Assembly: GCA_003645115.1 (NCBI GenBank) | Contig: QNEG01000087.1 | Location: 1 to 6,564, forward strand | Length of the DNA: 6,564 nt | DNA from: a bacterium | Lineage (GTDB): Bacteria > UBP14 > UBA6098 > B30-G16 | Reading direction: 5' to 3' | Shown: one piece after another, positions 1-6,541 of the stretch | Layout: every line of letters starts with the position of its first letter | How positions within the stretch are numbered: the first letter of the stretch is position 1 | The notes under the pieces: model-generated | The model's input: the letters and a program-made list of their open reading frames with translations, nothing else | What the model was told of the DNA's origin: nothing | Databases searched by the model: none | Position numbers and translations under genes: made by a program

Positions 1-4
1 ATTA

Positions 5-10
5 TATACT
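5..10 (+). promoter_or_regulatory. possible -10 element for the secreted-protein operon
   Basis: TATACT matches five of six positions of the sigma70-type -10 consensus and lies about 30 bases before the start codon at 42. The matching -35 region would fall outside the window, so this is only half a promoter. In AT-rich DNA such hexamers occur by chance. Confidence 0.2.
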
Positions 11-28
11 ATAACGATATTTACTTTC

Positions 29-34
29 AGGAGG
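29..34 (+). promoter_or_regulatory. ribosome binding site of the first secreted-protein gene
   Basis: A perfect AGGAGG Shine-Dalgarno core sits 7 bases before the ATG at 42. This fixes the start of the 636-residue protein. The downstream paralog has no comparable site. Confidence 0.85.
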
Positions 35-41
35 TTAATTT

Positions 42-1952
42 ATGAAAAAAGTCATTCTTCTAATCGCATTTGCTACTGTTGCTTTTTCCGCCACTCGAAT
101 TTCAATCGGTGAGCTATTCGGTTCACATACCTGCCCGGCTTGCCGAAATGCTCACAGCTATTTGAGTGCATTCGCCGATATGTTCGAGGATTCCGCTGCT
201 GTGCTGGAATTCCATCTCGATGATGGATTGGAAATTTCAGGTGTTACCAGTAGGTATTTATTCTATGATGACTATTACGAGATGGGATATATCCCGCATA
301 TGTTCATAAATGGAGAAAATGACAGCAGTTTACTATATACCTGGATGGGCAGGATGACCACAGATGCTCGTGAAGAATCCTATGTAGGAATCGAAGTGGT
401 AGAACACCTGTTCGAATCGGTTGGGTTTAGGATATATATCGATGATTCTCTGGCTGAGGAGGCTGGTATCGAATCGGAGGAAGATTATACCATAATCGCT
501 GTCCTCACCAGACACGGTGTTCCCTATGAGGATACTGTGTATAATTGGGTGGTATCGAAATTCTATACCGACCCCAATGGCGAGATTTACACATTAGCAC
601 CCGGCGATACAATAGAACTGGGCTGGGATTTCGATATAGAACCCGATTGGAACCCAGCATTGTGCAATTTCGTGATTTATGTGGTGGGTCCAGAATTGCC
701 ATATATACTCAATGGATACGAACTGTTGGTATTTCGCAGAGATGACTATGATTTCAGAACTATAGAGACTATTACAAAGTCATTGATTATGGTAGATGAT
801 ACCGCCTCGCTTTCAGCCAAAATGGTCAATTTCGGCGAATTGGAAGATACATACCAACTCTCCATAGAAGAAATTTCTGTCCCGGATGACTGGGAAATTG
901 TATTCACCGAGGCGGGAGTGGATACATCGTTTGAACTGCCGCCATTGGATACTGGAACTATCGACATTTCTGTGGTAGCTAATTCACCAGGTATCGCGCG
1001 ATTTGCAATTCTGTTCCATACCGAAGAATTAGCTGAAAGATATGATACGGTCTATTATAAGGTTGCTGCAGGAATCGAGAATCTTATTGTGAATGACAGT
1101 TGGACACCAGATTCTGCCAGATTTATTGAATTTTTCGATGAGCGAGATGAGTTATCATTCTATTGGCAGACTGAATCCGATGGCGAATTGCCCGATTTCT
1201 CCACTATGGGAATAGAAAGAATTTTCTGGTATTGCGGTGAGGAAAGCGGTTCTTGTCTCTCTCCACATCATCGCTCACAATTGGTGAACTATGTCACCTC
1301 GACTAATGGTAAATTATTCCTTTCCGGTTCGGGAATAGGGCGGAGAGCATCCAGTGATGCCGCTTTCTATAGAATCGCTCTGGGTGCTATGTATGAGGGA
1401 ATTGTCGAGGATATCGCCTCCGTATCCGCAATCGGTGAAATAGTCCCGTTCTCCGGATGGACTGGCTCTTTTTCTGGAGTATCTTATGGCGAATCAGTGT
1501 CAGGTTTCTCCACATTCGGTGGGATTACTGCATTCGAATACGATGATGGTTCTCCAGCGGGAATAGTAAAAGAATCTGGCGAGGCGAGATTAGTATATAT
1601 CGGATTCCCGGCGAATTCGTTTATTTCTCATACTACATTCGAATCGCTTATAGATAATGCCATAGAATTCCTCGATGAAGGCGCTTATATCTCCGAAAAA
1701 TATAAGAGCCCTCGAAATCCAAATATATCTGTGTCCCCCAATCCATTTAACTCCAGCTGTGAAATAAAATATTCCATCCAGGCGGGTAATATTTCCATAG
1801 TGGATATTTCCGGCAGAGAGATATTTAATTCCGCAGTTTCGGGAGTGGGAAATATATTATGGGATACATCGGAGCAAGCATCTGGAATTTATTTTGTCCG
1901 ATTGAAATCGGATGATGTGAAAATGGAGAAGAAAATTTTACTAATTAAATAG
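42..1952 (+). CDS. secreted multidomain protein: thioredoxin/Omp28-like, Ig-like, GATase-like, T9SS sorting tail
   Basis: Predicted exported protein of 636 residues; its biochemical role is unknown. Residues 1-17 form a Sec signal peptide (KK, a hydrophobic core, then AFSA before a likely cleavage). A thioredoxin-like fold follows, with C31-P-A-C34 and a probable cis-proline at P85 in YIPHMFING. Residues of about 115-235 resemble the beta-rich part of Omp28-type proteins. About 245-340 is an Ig-like beta domain (NFGELEDTYQLS). About 345-547 is a Rossmann/glutamine-amidotransferase-like domain whose elbow-like segment SGSGIG (428-433) has no cysteine. Residues 560-636 are a T9SS/FlgD-like tail (PNPFNSSCEI, ASGIYFVRL, terminal Lys). 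Known of the tail family: it directs outer-membrane export and is usually removed. Inferred: a surface or extracellular thiol-active protein. The next gene is a paralog 3 bases downstream. The CxxC and tail assignments are firm; the Omp28 and Ig assignments are softer. Confidence 0.85.
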   Translation: MKKVILLIAFATVAFSATRISIGELFGSHTCPACRNAHSYLSAFADMFEDSAAVLEFHLDDGLEISGVTSRYLFYDDYYEMGYIPHMFINGENDSSLLYTWMGRMTTDAREESYVGIEVVEHLFESVGFRIYIDDSLAEEAGIESEEDYTIIAVLTRHGVPYEDTVYNWVVSKFYTDPNGEIYTLAPGDTIELGWDFDIEPDWNPALCNFVIYVVGPELPYILNGYELLVFRRDDYDFRTIETITKSLIMVDDTASLSAKMVNFGELEDTYQLSIEEISVPDDWEIVFTEAGVDTSFELPPLDTGTIDISVVANSPGIARFAILFHTEELAERYDTVYYKVAAGIENLIVNDSWTPDSARFIEFFDERDELSFYWQTESDGELPDFSTMGIERIFWYCGEESGSCLSPHHRSQLVNYVTSTNGKLFLSGSGIGRRASSDAAFYRIALGAMYEGIVEDIASVSAIGEIVPFSGWTGSFSGVSYGESVSGFSTFGGITAFEYDDGSPAGIVKESGEARLVYIGFPANSFISHTTFESLIDNAIEFLDEGAYISEKYKSPRNPNISVSPNPFNSSCEIKYSIQAGNISIVDISGREIFNSAVSGVGNILWDTSEQASGIYFVRLKSDDVKMEKKILLIK

Positions 1953-1955
1953 CTT

Positions 1956-3857
1956 ATGAAAATGCAGTGGAAATATATCACTATTTTCTTAATGTTGTGC
2001 GTGTTCATTTCCTGTGGTGCCGATATATTTCCCAGAATGCCAATAATCGAGACATTCGCATCGTCCGGATGCGGTGCCTGCATTAGTTTTGCTCAAGCTA
2101 TGGATACACTATATCCCCAATATGTCGATTCGATAGTATTCGTTCTATATTTGAGTCCATTTCCAGCGGATAGATTCGACCATTATTCTGAATATTATGA
2201 TATAGGCGGAGTTCCTTGGACTGCCTTGGATGGCGACGACCTCGACCATTATGTCGCAAGCTCGGTTATGGCGTTCGCTACTAGTAGATTACATTCACGA
2301 CCAATTTCACCGATTGGGTTCAATTTGCTATATTATGACCACGATTCTATATCTATCGATATTTATACAGATTCGGTTAGCTATGAGGGCGAATGGAAAC
2401 TATTCGGTTTGATTGTGAAAGATTCTCTTTTATCCGGTTTCAATCGTGTATTTCAGAGCTTTATAACTGCACCTGCCGGAACTTCGATTTACATAACCGC
2501 AGGTGAACATTATTATTTCTCTGCCTTTCACGAATTAGAACCCGATGCAGATTTGGAATTATATAGTGCGGTATTTTTCCTGCAAACACCCGATTCTACC
2601 GAGATAATCAATGCGTTTCATACCAGTATGCATCCTCGACTGAGGTTCGATTTTTCAATTCAGCAATTCGCTTGCAAATATGCCATTCCTCCGGGAATTA
2701 TTTTCGATGTCCAATTTAAAATTGCAAATTGGGGAATTTGTGATGATACTTACAATATATCTCTTTCTGGCGACATTCCTGCGGGGTGGGAAGTATATTT
2801 TCCGTTTACTGATTATCTTACCACCGCTGAAATATGGGTTCCCGCATTCGGAGATACAGTATTGGATATCGAAGTAGTGGCATCTTCGGTAGATATCGCA
2901 GATATCGTGTTGTCCGCAAACTCAGACTCCATAATGGGTAGAATAGATACAATCCGGTTTGAGATTATCACTGGTGGAGAAAATTTGTTAGTGTGCGATT
3001 CACCTACTCAGGAGGATTCTGTATTATATCAAAACGCTCTCGATAATCTGGGAATTCCCTATATTTATTGGGATACCGAACGAGATGGATTACTAAACGA
3101 TTTAACCGCACCGGAATTTAATAATATAATATGGTTCTGCGGTGAGGATACACTGGAAAATATCGTGGGCGAGGAGCGAATGGCAATTCAGGATTTCCTG
3201 AATTCGGGCGGAAATTTATTGCTTTCCGGTTCGGGTATCGGTAGAGTCAATGAAACTGCATTTATATTTTTTCGCGATATCCTGGGAACACGATATGATG
3301 GTATCGCAGAAAATTTTTCATCGGTTCGGGGTGAAGGTAGTTATCTTTTCAATGGAATCAGTGGTGAATTGGGCGATGTCCAATCTGCGGAAATATTTTC
3401 AGGAATAGATTCTACGGGAGGAATTACAATTTTCACCTATCCCGATGAAACCGGAGCTGGTGTGGCAAAAGATGATTTCGCCAATTCTATTATTCTGGGA
3501 TTCCCACCGGAAAGATTACAATTTGAAATTTTCGAAGAATTTATCGGGAATGCGGTTCAATTTTTGTGCGAGGGTTTCTCGGGAATTCCCACTCAAAGTG
3601 CGGAAAAACCGATGTCTCCCGCAATTTCAGTCTCGCCAAACCCATTTAATTCTATATGCCAAATTTCGATAGCTCCAACCGCGATAATAAAAGGTGAAAA
3701 ATTGGAATTATACAATATAACCGGAGAGAAAGTAGCCGATTTTTCGATTGGGTCGAACTGCAATTCAATAAATTGGAATTCCCAGGGAATGACCTCGGGT
3801 ATCTATATTGTAAAATATTCGGATTTGGAACCGGTGCGAGTGGTTTTGATAAAATAA
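1956..3857 (+). CDS. tandem paralog: secreted thioredoxin/Omp28-like, Ig-like, GATase-like protein with T9SS tail
   Basis: Protein of 633 residues, collinear over its whole length with the preceding gene product. Residues 7-19 are a hydrophobic export signal. Cys20 in FISC20GAD could be a lipobox with an unusual Phe at -3; otherwise signal peptidase I may cut after A22. The thioredoxin-like fold has C39-G-A-C42 and a probable cis-proline P87 in GGVPW. An Omp28-like beta region follows to about 225, then an Ig-like domain (about 230-340, NWGICDDTYNIS). The GATase-like domain (about 342-540) has IIWFCGED and LLLSGSGIG but no catalytic Cys at the elbow. The tail (about 554-633) has PNPFNSICQI, TSGIYIVKY and a terminal Lys. 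There is no clear Shine-Dalgarno before ATG 1956 or before the alternative in-frame ATG 1962, so translation is probably coupled to the upstream gene. The molecular function is unknown. Confidence 0.84.
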   Translation: MKMQWKYITIFLMLCVFISCGADIFPRMPIIETFASSGCGACISFAQAMDTLYPQYVDSIVFVLYLSPFPADRFDHYSEYYDIGGVPWTALDGDDLDHYVASSVMAFATSRLHSRPISPIGFNLLYYDHDSISIDIYTDSVSYEGEWKLFGLIVKDSLLSGFNRVFQSFITAPAGTSIYITAGEHYYFSAFHELEPDADLELYSAVFFLQTPDSTEIINAFHTSMHPRLRFDFSIQQFACKYAIPPGIIFDVQFKIANWGICDDTYNISLSGDIPAGWEVYFPFTDYLTTAEIWVPAFGDTVLDIEVVASSVDIADIVLSANSDSIMGRIDTIRFEIITGGENLLVCDSPTQEDSVLYQNALDNLGIPYIYWDTERDGLLNDLTAPEFNNIIWFCGEDTLENIVGEERMAIQDFLNSGGNLLLSGSGIGRVNETAFIFFRDILGTRYDGIAENFSSVRGEGSYLFNGISGELGDVQSAEIFSGIDSTGGITIFTYPDETGAGVAKDDFANSIILGFPPERLQFEIFEEFIGNAVQFLCEGFSGIPTQSAEKPMSPAISVSPNPFNSICQISIAPTAIIKGEKLELYNITGEKVADFSIGSNCNSINWNSQGMTSGIYIVKYSDLEPVRVVLIK

Positions 3858-3883
3858 AAAAAGCCCCGCCATCGACGGGGCTT
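3851..3883 (-). terminator. intrinsic terminator of the gcvH-like gene, shared convergent hairpin
   Basis: AAGCCCCG (3861-3868) pairs with CGGGGCTT (3876-3883) in an 8-bp stem with a 7-base loop. Read on the minus strand, the hairpin is followed by seven U's and then AUUUU, a textbook rho-independent terminator 11 bases after the gcvH-like stop codon. On the plus strand the stem has an upstream A-tract but no U-tract (GGGAATTCCC follows), so termination of the secreted-protein operon there would be weaker. The minus-strand U-tract overlaps the last codons of the plus-strand gene. Confidence 0.9.
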
Positions 3884-3894
3884 GGGAATTCCCA
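3883..3894. repeat. 12-bp perfect palindrome in the convergent intergenic gap
   Basis: TGGGAATTCCCA is a perfect palindrome that directly abuts the terminator stem on one side and the gcvH-like stop codon on the other. It could add a second small fold to the 3' end of the plus-strand transcript or just be chance. The inner 10-mer also occurs at 3050-3059 and 3581-3590 inside the coding sequence, where it encodes Gly-Ile-Pro, so a regulatory meaning is doubtful. Confidence 0.35.
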
Positions 3895-4308
3895 TTATGC
3901 GTGTTCTTCTATAGCTGCTTCCAGCCATTTCACAGCATCGTCATCCTTGAGCAATTCATCTAATTCTGATGGGTCGGATAATTTCACCTTGAAAAGCCAT
4001 ACATCATAAGGAGCTTCATTGATTTCTGCGGGGTCATCTTCCACAACTTCGTTTATCTCTATTATTTCTCCAGTCACGGGGGCGATAAGTTTTCCTACCC
4101 ATTTCCCAGTTTCCACTGTTCCGATTCGTTCATCCTTGCTGATTTCGTCTCCTTCTTCGGGCATATCCACATAGGAAATTTCTCCTGCCAATTTACAATA
4201 GAAGTCATTTAAACCCACTGTCACTGTATCATCTCCCTCCGGCTTTACCCAGCAGAATTCCTCGTGATAAAGTAAATCCTCGCGATGGTCATAACCTTTG
4301 ACATCCAT
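3895..4308 (-). CDS. gcvH: GcvH-like lipoyl carrier protein
   Basis: Protein of 137 residues, close to the usual 125-130 of glycine cleavage H proteins. The H protein carries a lipoyl-lysine arm that shuttles the aminomethyl group between the P, T and L proteins in the cytoplasm. Seen: a hallmark beta-rich start (WVKPEGDDTVTVGLNDF, 20-36), AGEISYVDMPEEGDEI (41-56), then VETGK69WVG with K69 aligned to the lipoylated lysine, and IAPVTGEIIEINE (75-87). Odd: the motif is ETGKWVGK rather than the classical ESVKA, His of the common HEWV motif is replaced (EEFCW), and a charged tail follows WLFKVK. Such ESGKWVG-type H-like proteins are known to me mainly from anaerobes. No P, T, L or lipoate genes are in the window, so glycine cleavage is likely but unproven; another lipoyl-carrier role is possible. 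Confidence 0.88.
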   Translation of the reverse strand: MDVKGYDHREDLLYHEEFCWVKPEGDDTVTVGLNDFYCKLAGEISYVDMPEEGDEISKDERIGTVETGKWVGKLIAPVTGEIIEINEVVEDDPAEINEAPYDVWLFKVKLSDPSELDELLKDDDAVKWLEAAIEEHA

Positions 4309-4313
4309 AATTG

Positions 4314-4321
4314 CCTCCTTT
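4314..4321 (-). promoter_or_regulatory. strong ribosome binding site of the gcvH-like gene
   Basis: On the minus strand AAAGGAGG lies 5 bases before the ATG at 4308. It is the strongest Shine-Dalgarno on this strand and supports the chosen start and high expression. Confidence 0.85.
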
Positions 4322-4333
4322 GTGTTTTGGTGA

Positions 4334-4347
4334 TTAATTTAAATTAA
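4334..4347. promoter_or_regulatory. 14-bp palindrome overlapping the gcvH -10 region, possible operator
   Basis: TTAATTTAAATTAA is a perfect palindrome, extended to 18 bp with one mismatch by an outer G-C pair. It overlaps the candidate -10 hexamer and transcription start of the gcvH-like gene. A dimeric regulator could bind here. It is pure A/T in its core, so chance is a serious alternative. Confidence 0.3.
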
Positions 4348-4368
4348 CCTATGAAATTATTTTGTCAA
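4341..4368 (-). promoter_or_regulatory. candidate promoter of the gcvH-like gene
   Basis: On the minus strand a perfect TTGACA (4368-4363) lies just after the GtrA-family stop codon. A weak -10 TAATTT (4346-4341) follows at 16-bp spacing. The start would fall near 4334, giving a leader of about 25 bases that includes the AAAGGAGG site. The -10 matches only partly, though other sigma factors of this lineage may use it. The gene may therefore be transcribed apart from the two membrane-protein genes upstream. Confidence 0.45.
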
Positions 4369-4369
4369 A

Positions 4370-4810
4370 TTAAAAATGCGATTTATCCTTATATGTCCAT
4401 AAATGATTTAACAGGAAATTAGCCAGTGCAGAAATGCATATTCCCACCAGATTGGATAACAAGTATGGCACACCGAAAATATAGGTCATAATCAAAAGTA
4501 TTGGATAGTTTAATCCGAATGCAGTTATCCCGATGGATAAATGATAGCGCCAGAGTCTTCCCCACATAGTTCGATATCTTCTATCGTTCCAAGTCCAGAC
4601 ATCATTAAGCAGAAAATTAGAGATTATGGACATCTCGATTGCGATAGGACTTGCCAGCCAGATAGGGAATTTAAATATTTCCCTGAACAATGCGAGCAGT
4701 CCCATATTGACAGCGACGCCGGTAATCCCGACTATACAGAATTTTATCAGCCGAGGGAGTATTTTTTCCTCGCTGAATAGATGAAAATATTTTGTCTGTT
4801 TAAAATTCAC
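4370..4810 (-). CDS. GtrA-family four-TM membrane protein
   Basis: Protein of 146 residues, the usual size for the GtrA family (PF04138). Members are small inner-membrane proteins, several of which help move polyprenyl-linked sugars across the membrane for O-antigen, teichoic acid or arabinogalactan modification. Seen: four hydrophobic segments (about 21-41, 48-68, 91-111, 114-134) in two similar halves. Each half ends in a matching motif, SNFLLNDVWTW (64-74) and ANFLLNHLWTY (130-140), and RLIKFCIVGITGVAVNMG at 20-37 is the typical family opening. The start is GTG at 4810, the first start after an in-frame stop; it lies inside the end of the permease gene with an 11-base overlap and no clear Shine-Dalgarno, so translational coupling is likely. 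No glycosyltransferase gene is nearby, so the substrate is unknown. Confidence 0.88.
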   Translation of the reverse strand: MNFKQTKYFHLFSEEKILPRLIKFCIVGITGVAVNMGLLALFREIFKFPIWLASPIAIEMSIISNFLLNDVWTWNDRRYRTMWGRLWRYHLSIGITAFGLNYPILLIMTYIFGVPYLLSNLVGICISALANFLLNHLWTYKDKSHF

Positions 4811-6482
4811 GATTGCCGATATTTTTCAAACCCAGTTTTAGTGGTATCAAAGTAGTAATCGCATTTATTATTACAATTGCCGATATCGCACCGACTATTT
4901 CCCAATTGGAAAAGGATTCGCCGAAAGTCAGATACGATGTGTATCTATATGTGGGCAATGCTATAACCACTACTACAATTCCCACATAGAAAAGGGAGAG
5001 CAGTGCTGAAATCATCCCACCACCAGACGATGCTATCCTCATTGGATTTAGTTCCTCGAAATTGGGAAATATTATTCCCAATCCCACATTCAAGCTGACC
5101 AACGAGATACTCATAAGTAATATTCCCACTCCTGTCAGAATAATCATCTGCGAACTTTGAGATAGTATTCCATTGGATATCACCGCCACAATTTCTGCGA
5201 TAATGAAAAACACTATAAATGCCACCACGAATTTTTCCCAGAATAGTTTCCTGACCCGAAGTGGAGATGAGACAATCGACCAGAAACTTTTGCCCTCCAT
5301 ACTAATCGCTGGATATACAAATCGGACGGATAAAGTAGCGAGGATATATCCGCAAAATGCAAAATTGACAAACGAGATTACTGTTTGCCACAGCAGGCTT
5401 TCGATTCTGGATGGGACAAATCGAAGATTTGCCAGATACACAGCCAGCAGGACTAATATTACCGCAAATTGAGACCATTGGTTAGGATCGCGCAGAAAAA
5501 GTTTTATATCCTTTACCATCATAGCTCGCATATCCTTGGGGAATGGAGAAAATAATTTCCACAATCGCGAACCGAACAGAGAACGATGTTTAGTCTTTCT
5601 GCGCCCACTGATAGTCATCGCAGATTCGAATGCGGGAAAATATAGCCATCGAGCAATCTGGTCGGTGGCAAAAAATCCCAGAGTAGCTGTGGAAAATAGT
5701 GCTGAAATGAATAATAGTGCATTATTCCAATTAGCCAGTCGAACCGCACGCAATGCCTCCGCAAACCAGATATGTGGAAAATATGGATTCTTATAACTTC
5801 CCAGCTGGCGAAGATAATAATTTAGCATAGACAAGTCTCCCATCACATTGAACATAATCCCGCCAGCAATGTTAGTCCGAATATAGAAATAAATTAGTCC
5901 GATGGAGAGAAACAGAAATATCGCTATGGTGCGTTTTATTGTAATTTTTTTTGCCACATAAAACAAGAACATTGCTATGACTGCACCGATAAAGGCAGGT
6001 ATCAGCAGAAAGAAAAATAGTATCGCTCCAGTCAATAACATCTGCCAGAACGCAAGTTTATGCACTATTATATATGCCAGAGTCATCGGTAGTCCGATTA
6101 CTGCGGTTGCCCAGGATGAATAGAAAAAATTATCTATAAATCGTGACCAGAATACATTGGTATATGAAAGTGGAGTCGCCATAAGATAGCCTGTTTCTGT
6201 GGAGCGAAATAGAGTTGATATTGAGCTGACTATATTGCTTATTATTAGCATAGCGAAAAATGCTAAAAAGCCGATAGATATCAATCTGTCCACCAGAACT
6301 AATCCGATATCCTGAACATTTACCAGATAATCGAATACTCGAAAGAAAAGTTCGTAAGCACCGAAGAAAAAAAGTCCGATTACCACAATGGCTACGATTA
6401 ATTTCGCCCAATGCTCGAAACCCTTACGAGCAATTAGCCGCCAGATAAGTTTTGGTTTTGTTATCAGTAATAAGTGTCTCAT
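4800..6482 (-). CDS. large ABC exporter-type permease subunit, about 12 TM
   Basis: Inner-membrane protein of 560 residues. It resembles the putative ABC exporter permease family (ABC_tran_2, PF16949), whose members are thought to pair with a separate ATPase to export unknown substrates. Seen: about twelve hydrophobic segments (near 27-45, 65-85, 122-144, 146-172, 181-201, 254-272, 335-351, 364-388, 416-434, 445-470, 484-510, 527-549). The protein has two related halves: ATPLSYTNVFWSRF (102-115) matches SSPLRVRKLFWEKF (405-418). The signature KDIKLFLRDPNQWSQ (324-338) precedes the second half. No nucleotide-binding motifs are present. ATG 6482 has only a weak upstream AG-rich stretch. The gene overlaps the GtrA-family gene by 11 bases. 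No ATPase gene lies between it and the tRNA 59 bases upstream, so the partner is encoded elsewhere. Confidence 0.78.
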   Translation of the reverse strand: MRHLLLITKPKLIWRLIARKGFEHWAKLIVAIVVIGLFFFGAYELFFRVFDYLVNVQDIGLVLVDRLISIGFLAFFAMLIISNIVSSISTLFRSTETGYLMATPLSYTNVFWSRFIDNFFYSSWATAVIGLPMTLAYIIVHKLAFWQMLLTGAILFFFLLIPAFIGAVIAMFLFYVAKKITIKRTIAIFLFLSIGLIYFYIRTNIAGGIMFNVMGDLSMLNYYLRQLGSYKNPYFPHIWFAEALRAVRLANWNNALLFISALFSTATLGFFATDQIARWLYFPAFESAMTISGRRKTKHRSLFGSRLWKLFSPFPKDMRAMMVKDIKLFLRDPNQWSQFAVILVLLAVYLANLRFVPSRIESLLWQTVISFVNFAFCGYILATLSVRFVYPAISMEGKSFWSIVSSPLRVRKLFWEKFVVAFIVFFIIAEIVAVISNGILSQSSQMIILTGVGILLMSISLVSLNVGLGIIFPNFEELNPMRIASSGGGMISALLSLFYVGIVVVVIALPTYRYTSYLTFGESFSNWEIVGAISAIVIINAITTLIPLKLGLKNIGNREF

Positions 6483-6541
6483 ATCATATCTGCACTTTTA
6501 AACTAATTGTGCAAAATAGTCCCTGTTAAGTTTCAATATAT
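6483..6541. other. short tRNA-permease spacer without a clear promoter or terminator
   Basis: Read on the minus strand this 59-base gap contains a TTGAAA (-35-like) just after the tRNA but no acceptable -10 at 16-18 bp. It also holds a 5-bp inverted repeat (TGCAC 6491-6495, GTGCA 6509-6513, 13-base spacer) with no U-tract. No terminator is visible, so the permease could be transcribed by readthrough from the tRNA promoter, or from a non-canonical one. Confidence 0.4.

Noticed and set aside
333..967. Open frames on the minus strand and in the +2 frame inside the first secreted-protein gene (60-73 codons).
   Set aside because: They lie fully within a well-supported gene, lack ribosome binding sites and give low-complexity or Arg/Ser-rich proteins without recognisable domains.
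1889..2083. Minus-strand frame of 64 codons spanning the junction of the two paralogs.
   Set aside because: No ribosome binding site or domain, and it is antisense to the C-terminal tail and signal peptide of clear genes.
3050..3893. The palindromic 10-mer GGGAATTCCC occurs three times (3050-3059, 3581-3590, 3884-3893).
   Set aside because: Two copies are in-frame Gly-Ile-Pro codons and spacing is irregular; codon bias explains it better than a dispersed element.
5173..5796. Plus-strand frames of 99 and 86 codons opposite the permease gene.
   Set aside because: They are antisense to a gene with coherent membrane topology, and their products have no recognisable domain.
6491..6513. Inverted repeat TGCAC/GTGCA upstream of the permease as a terminator or operator.
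   Set aside because: Only 5 bp with a 13-base spacer and no U-tract; easily due to chance.
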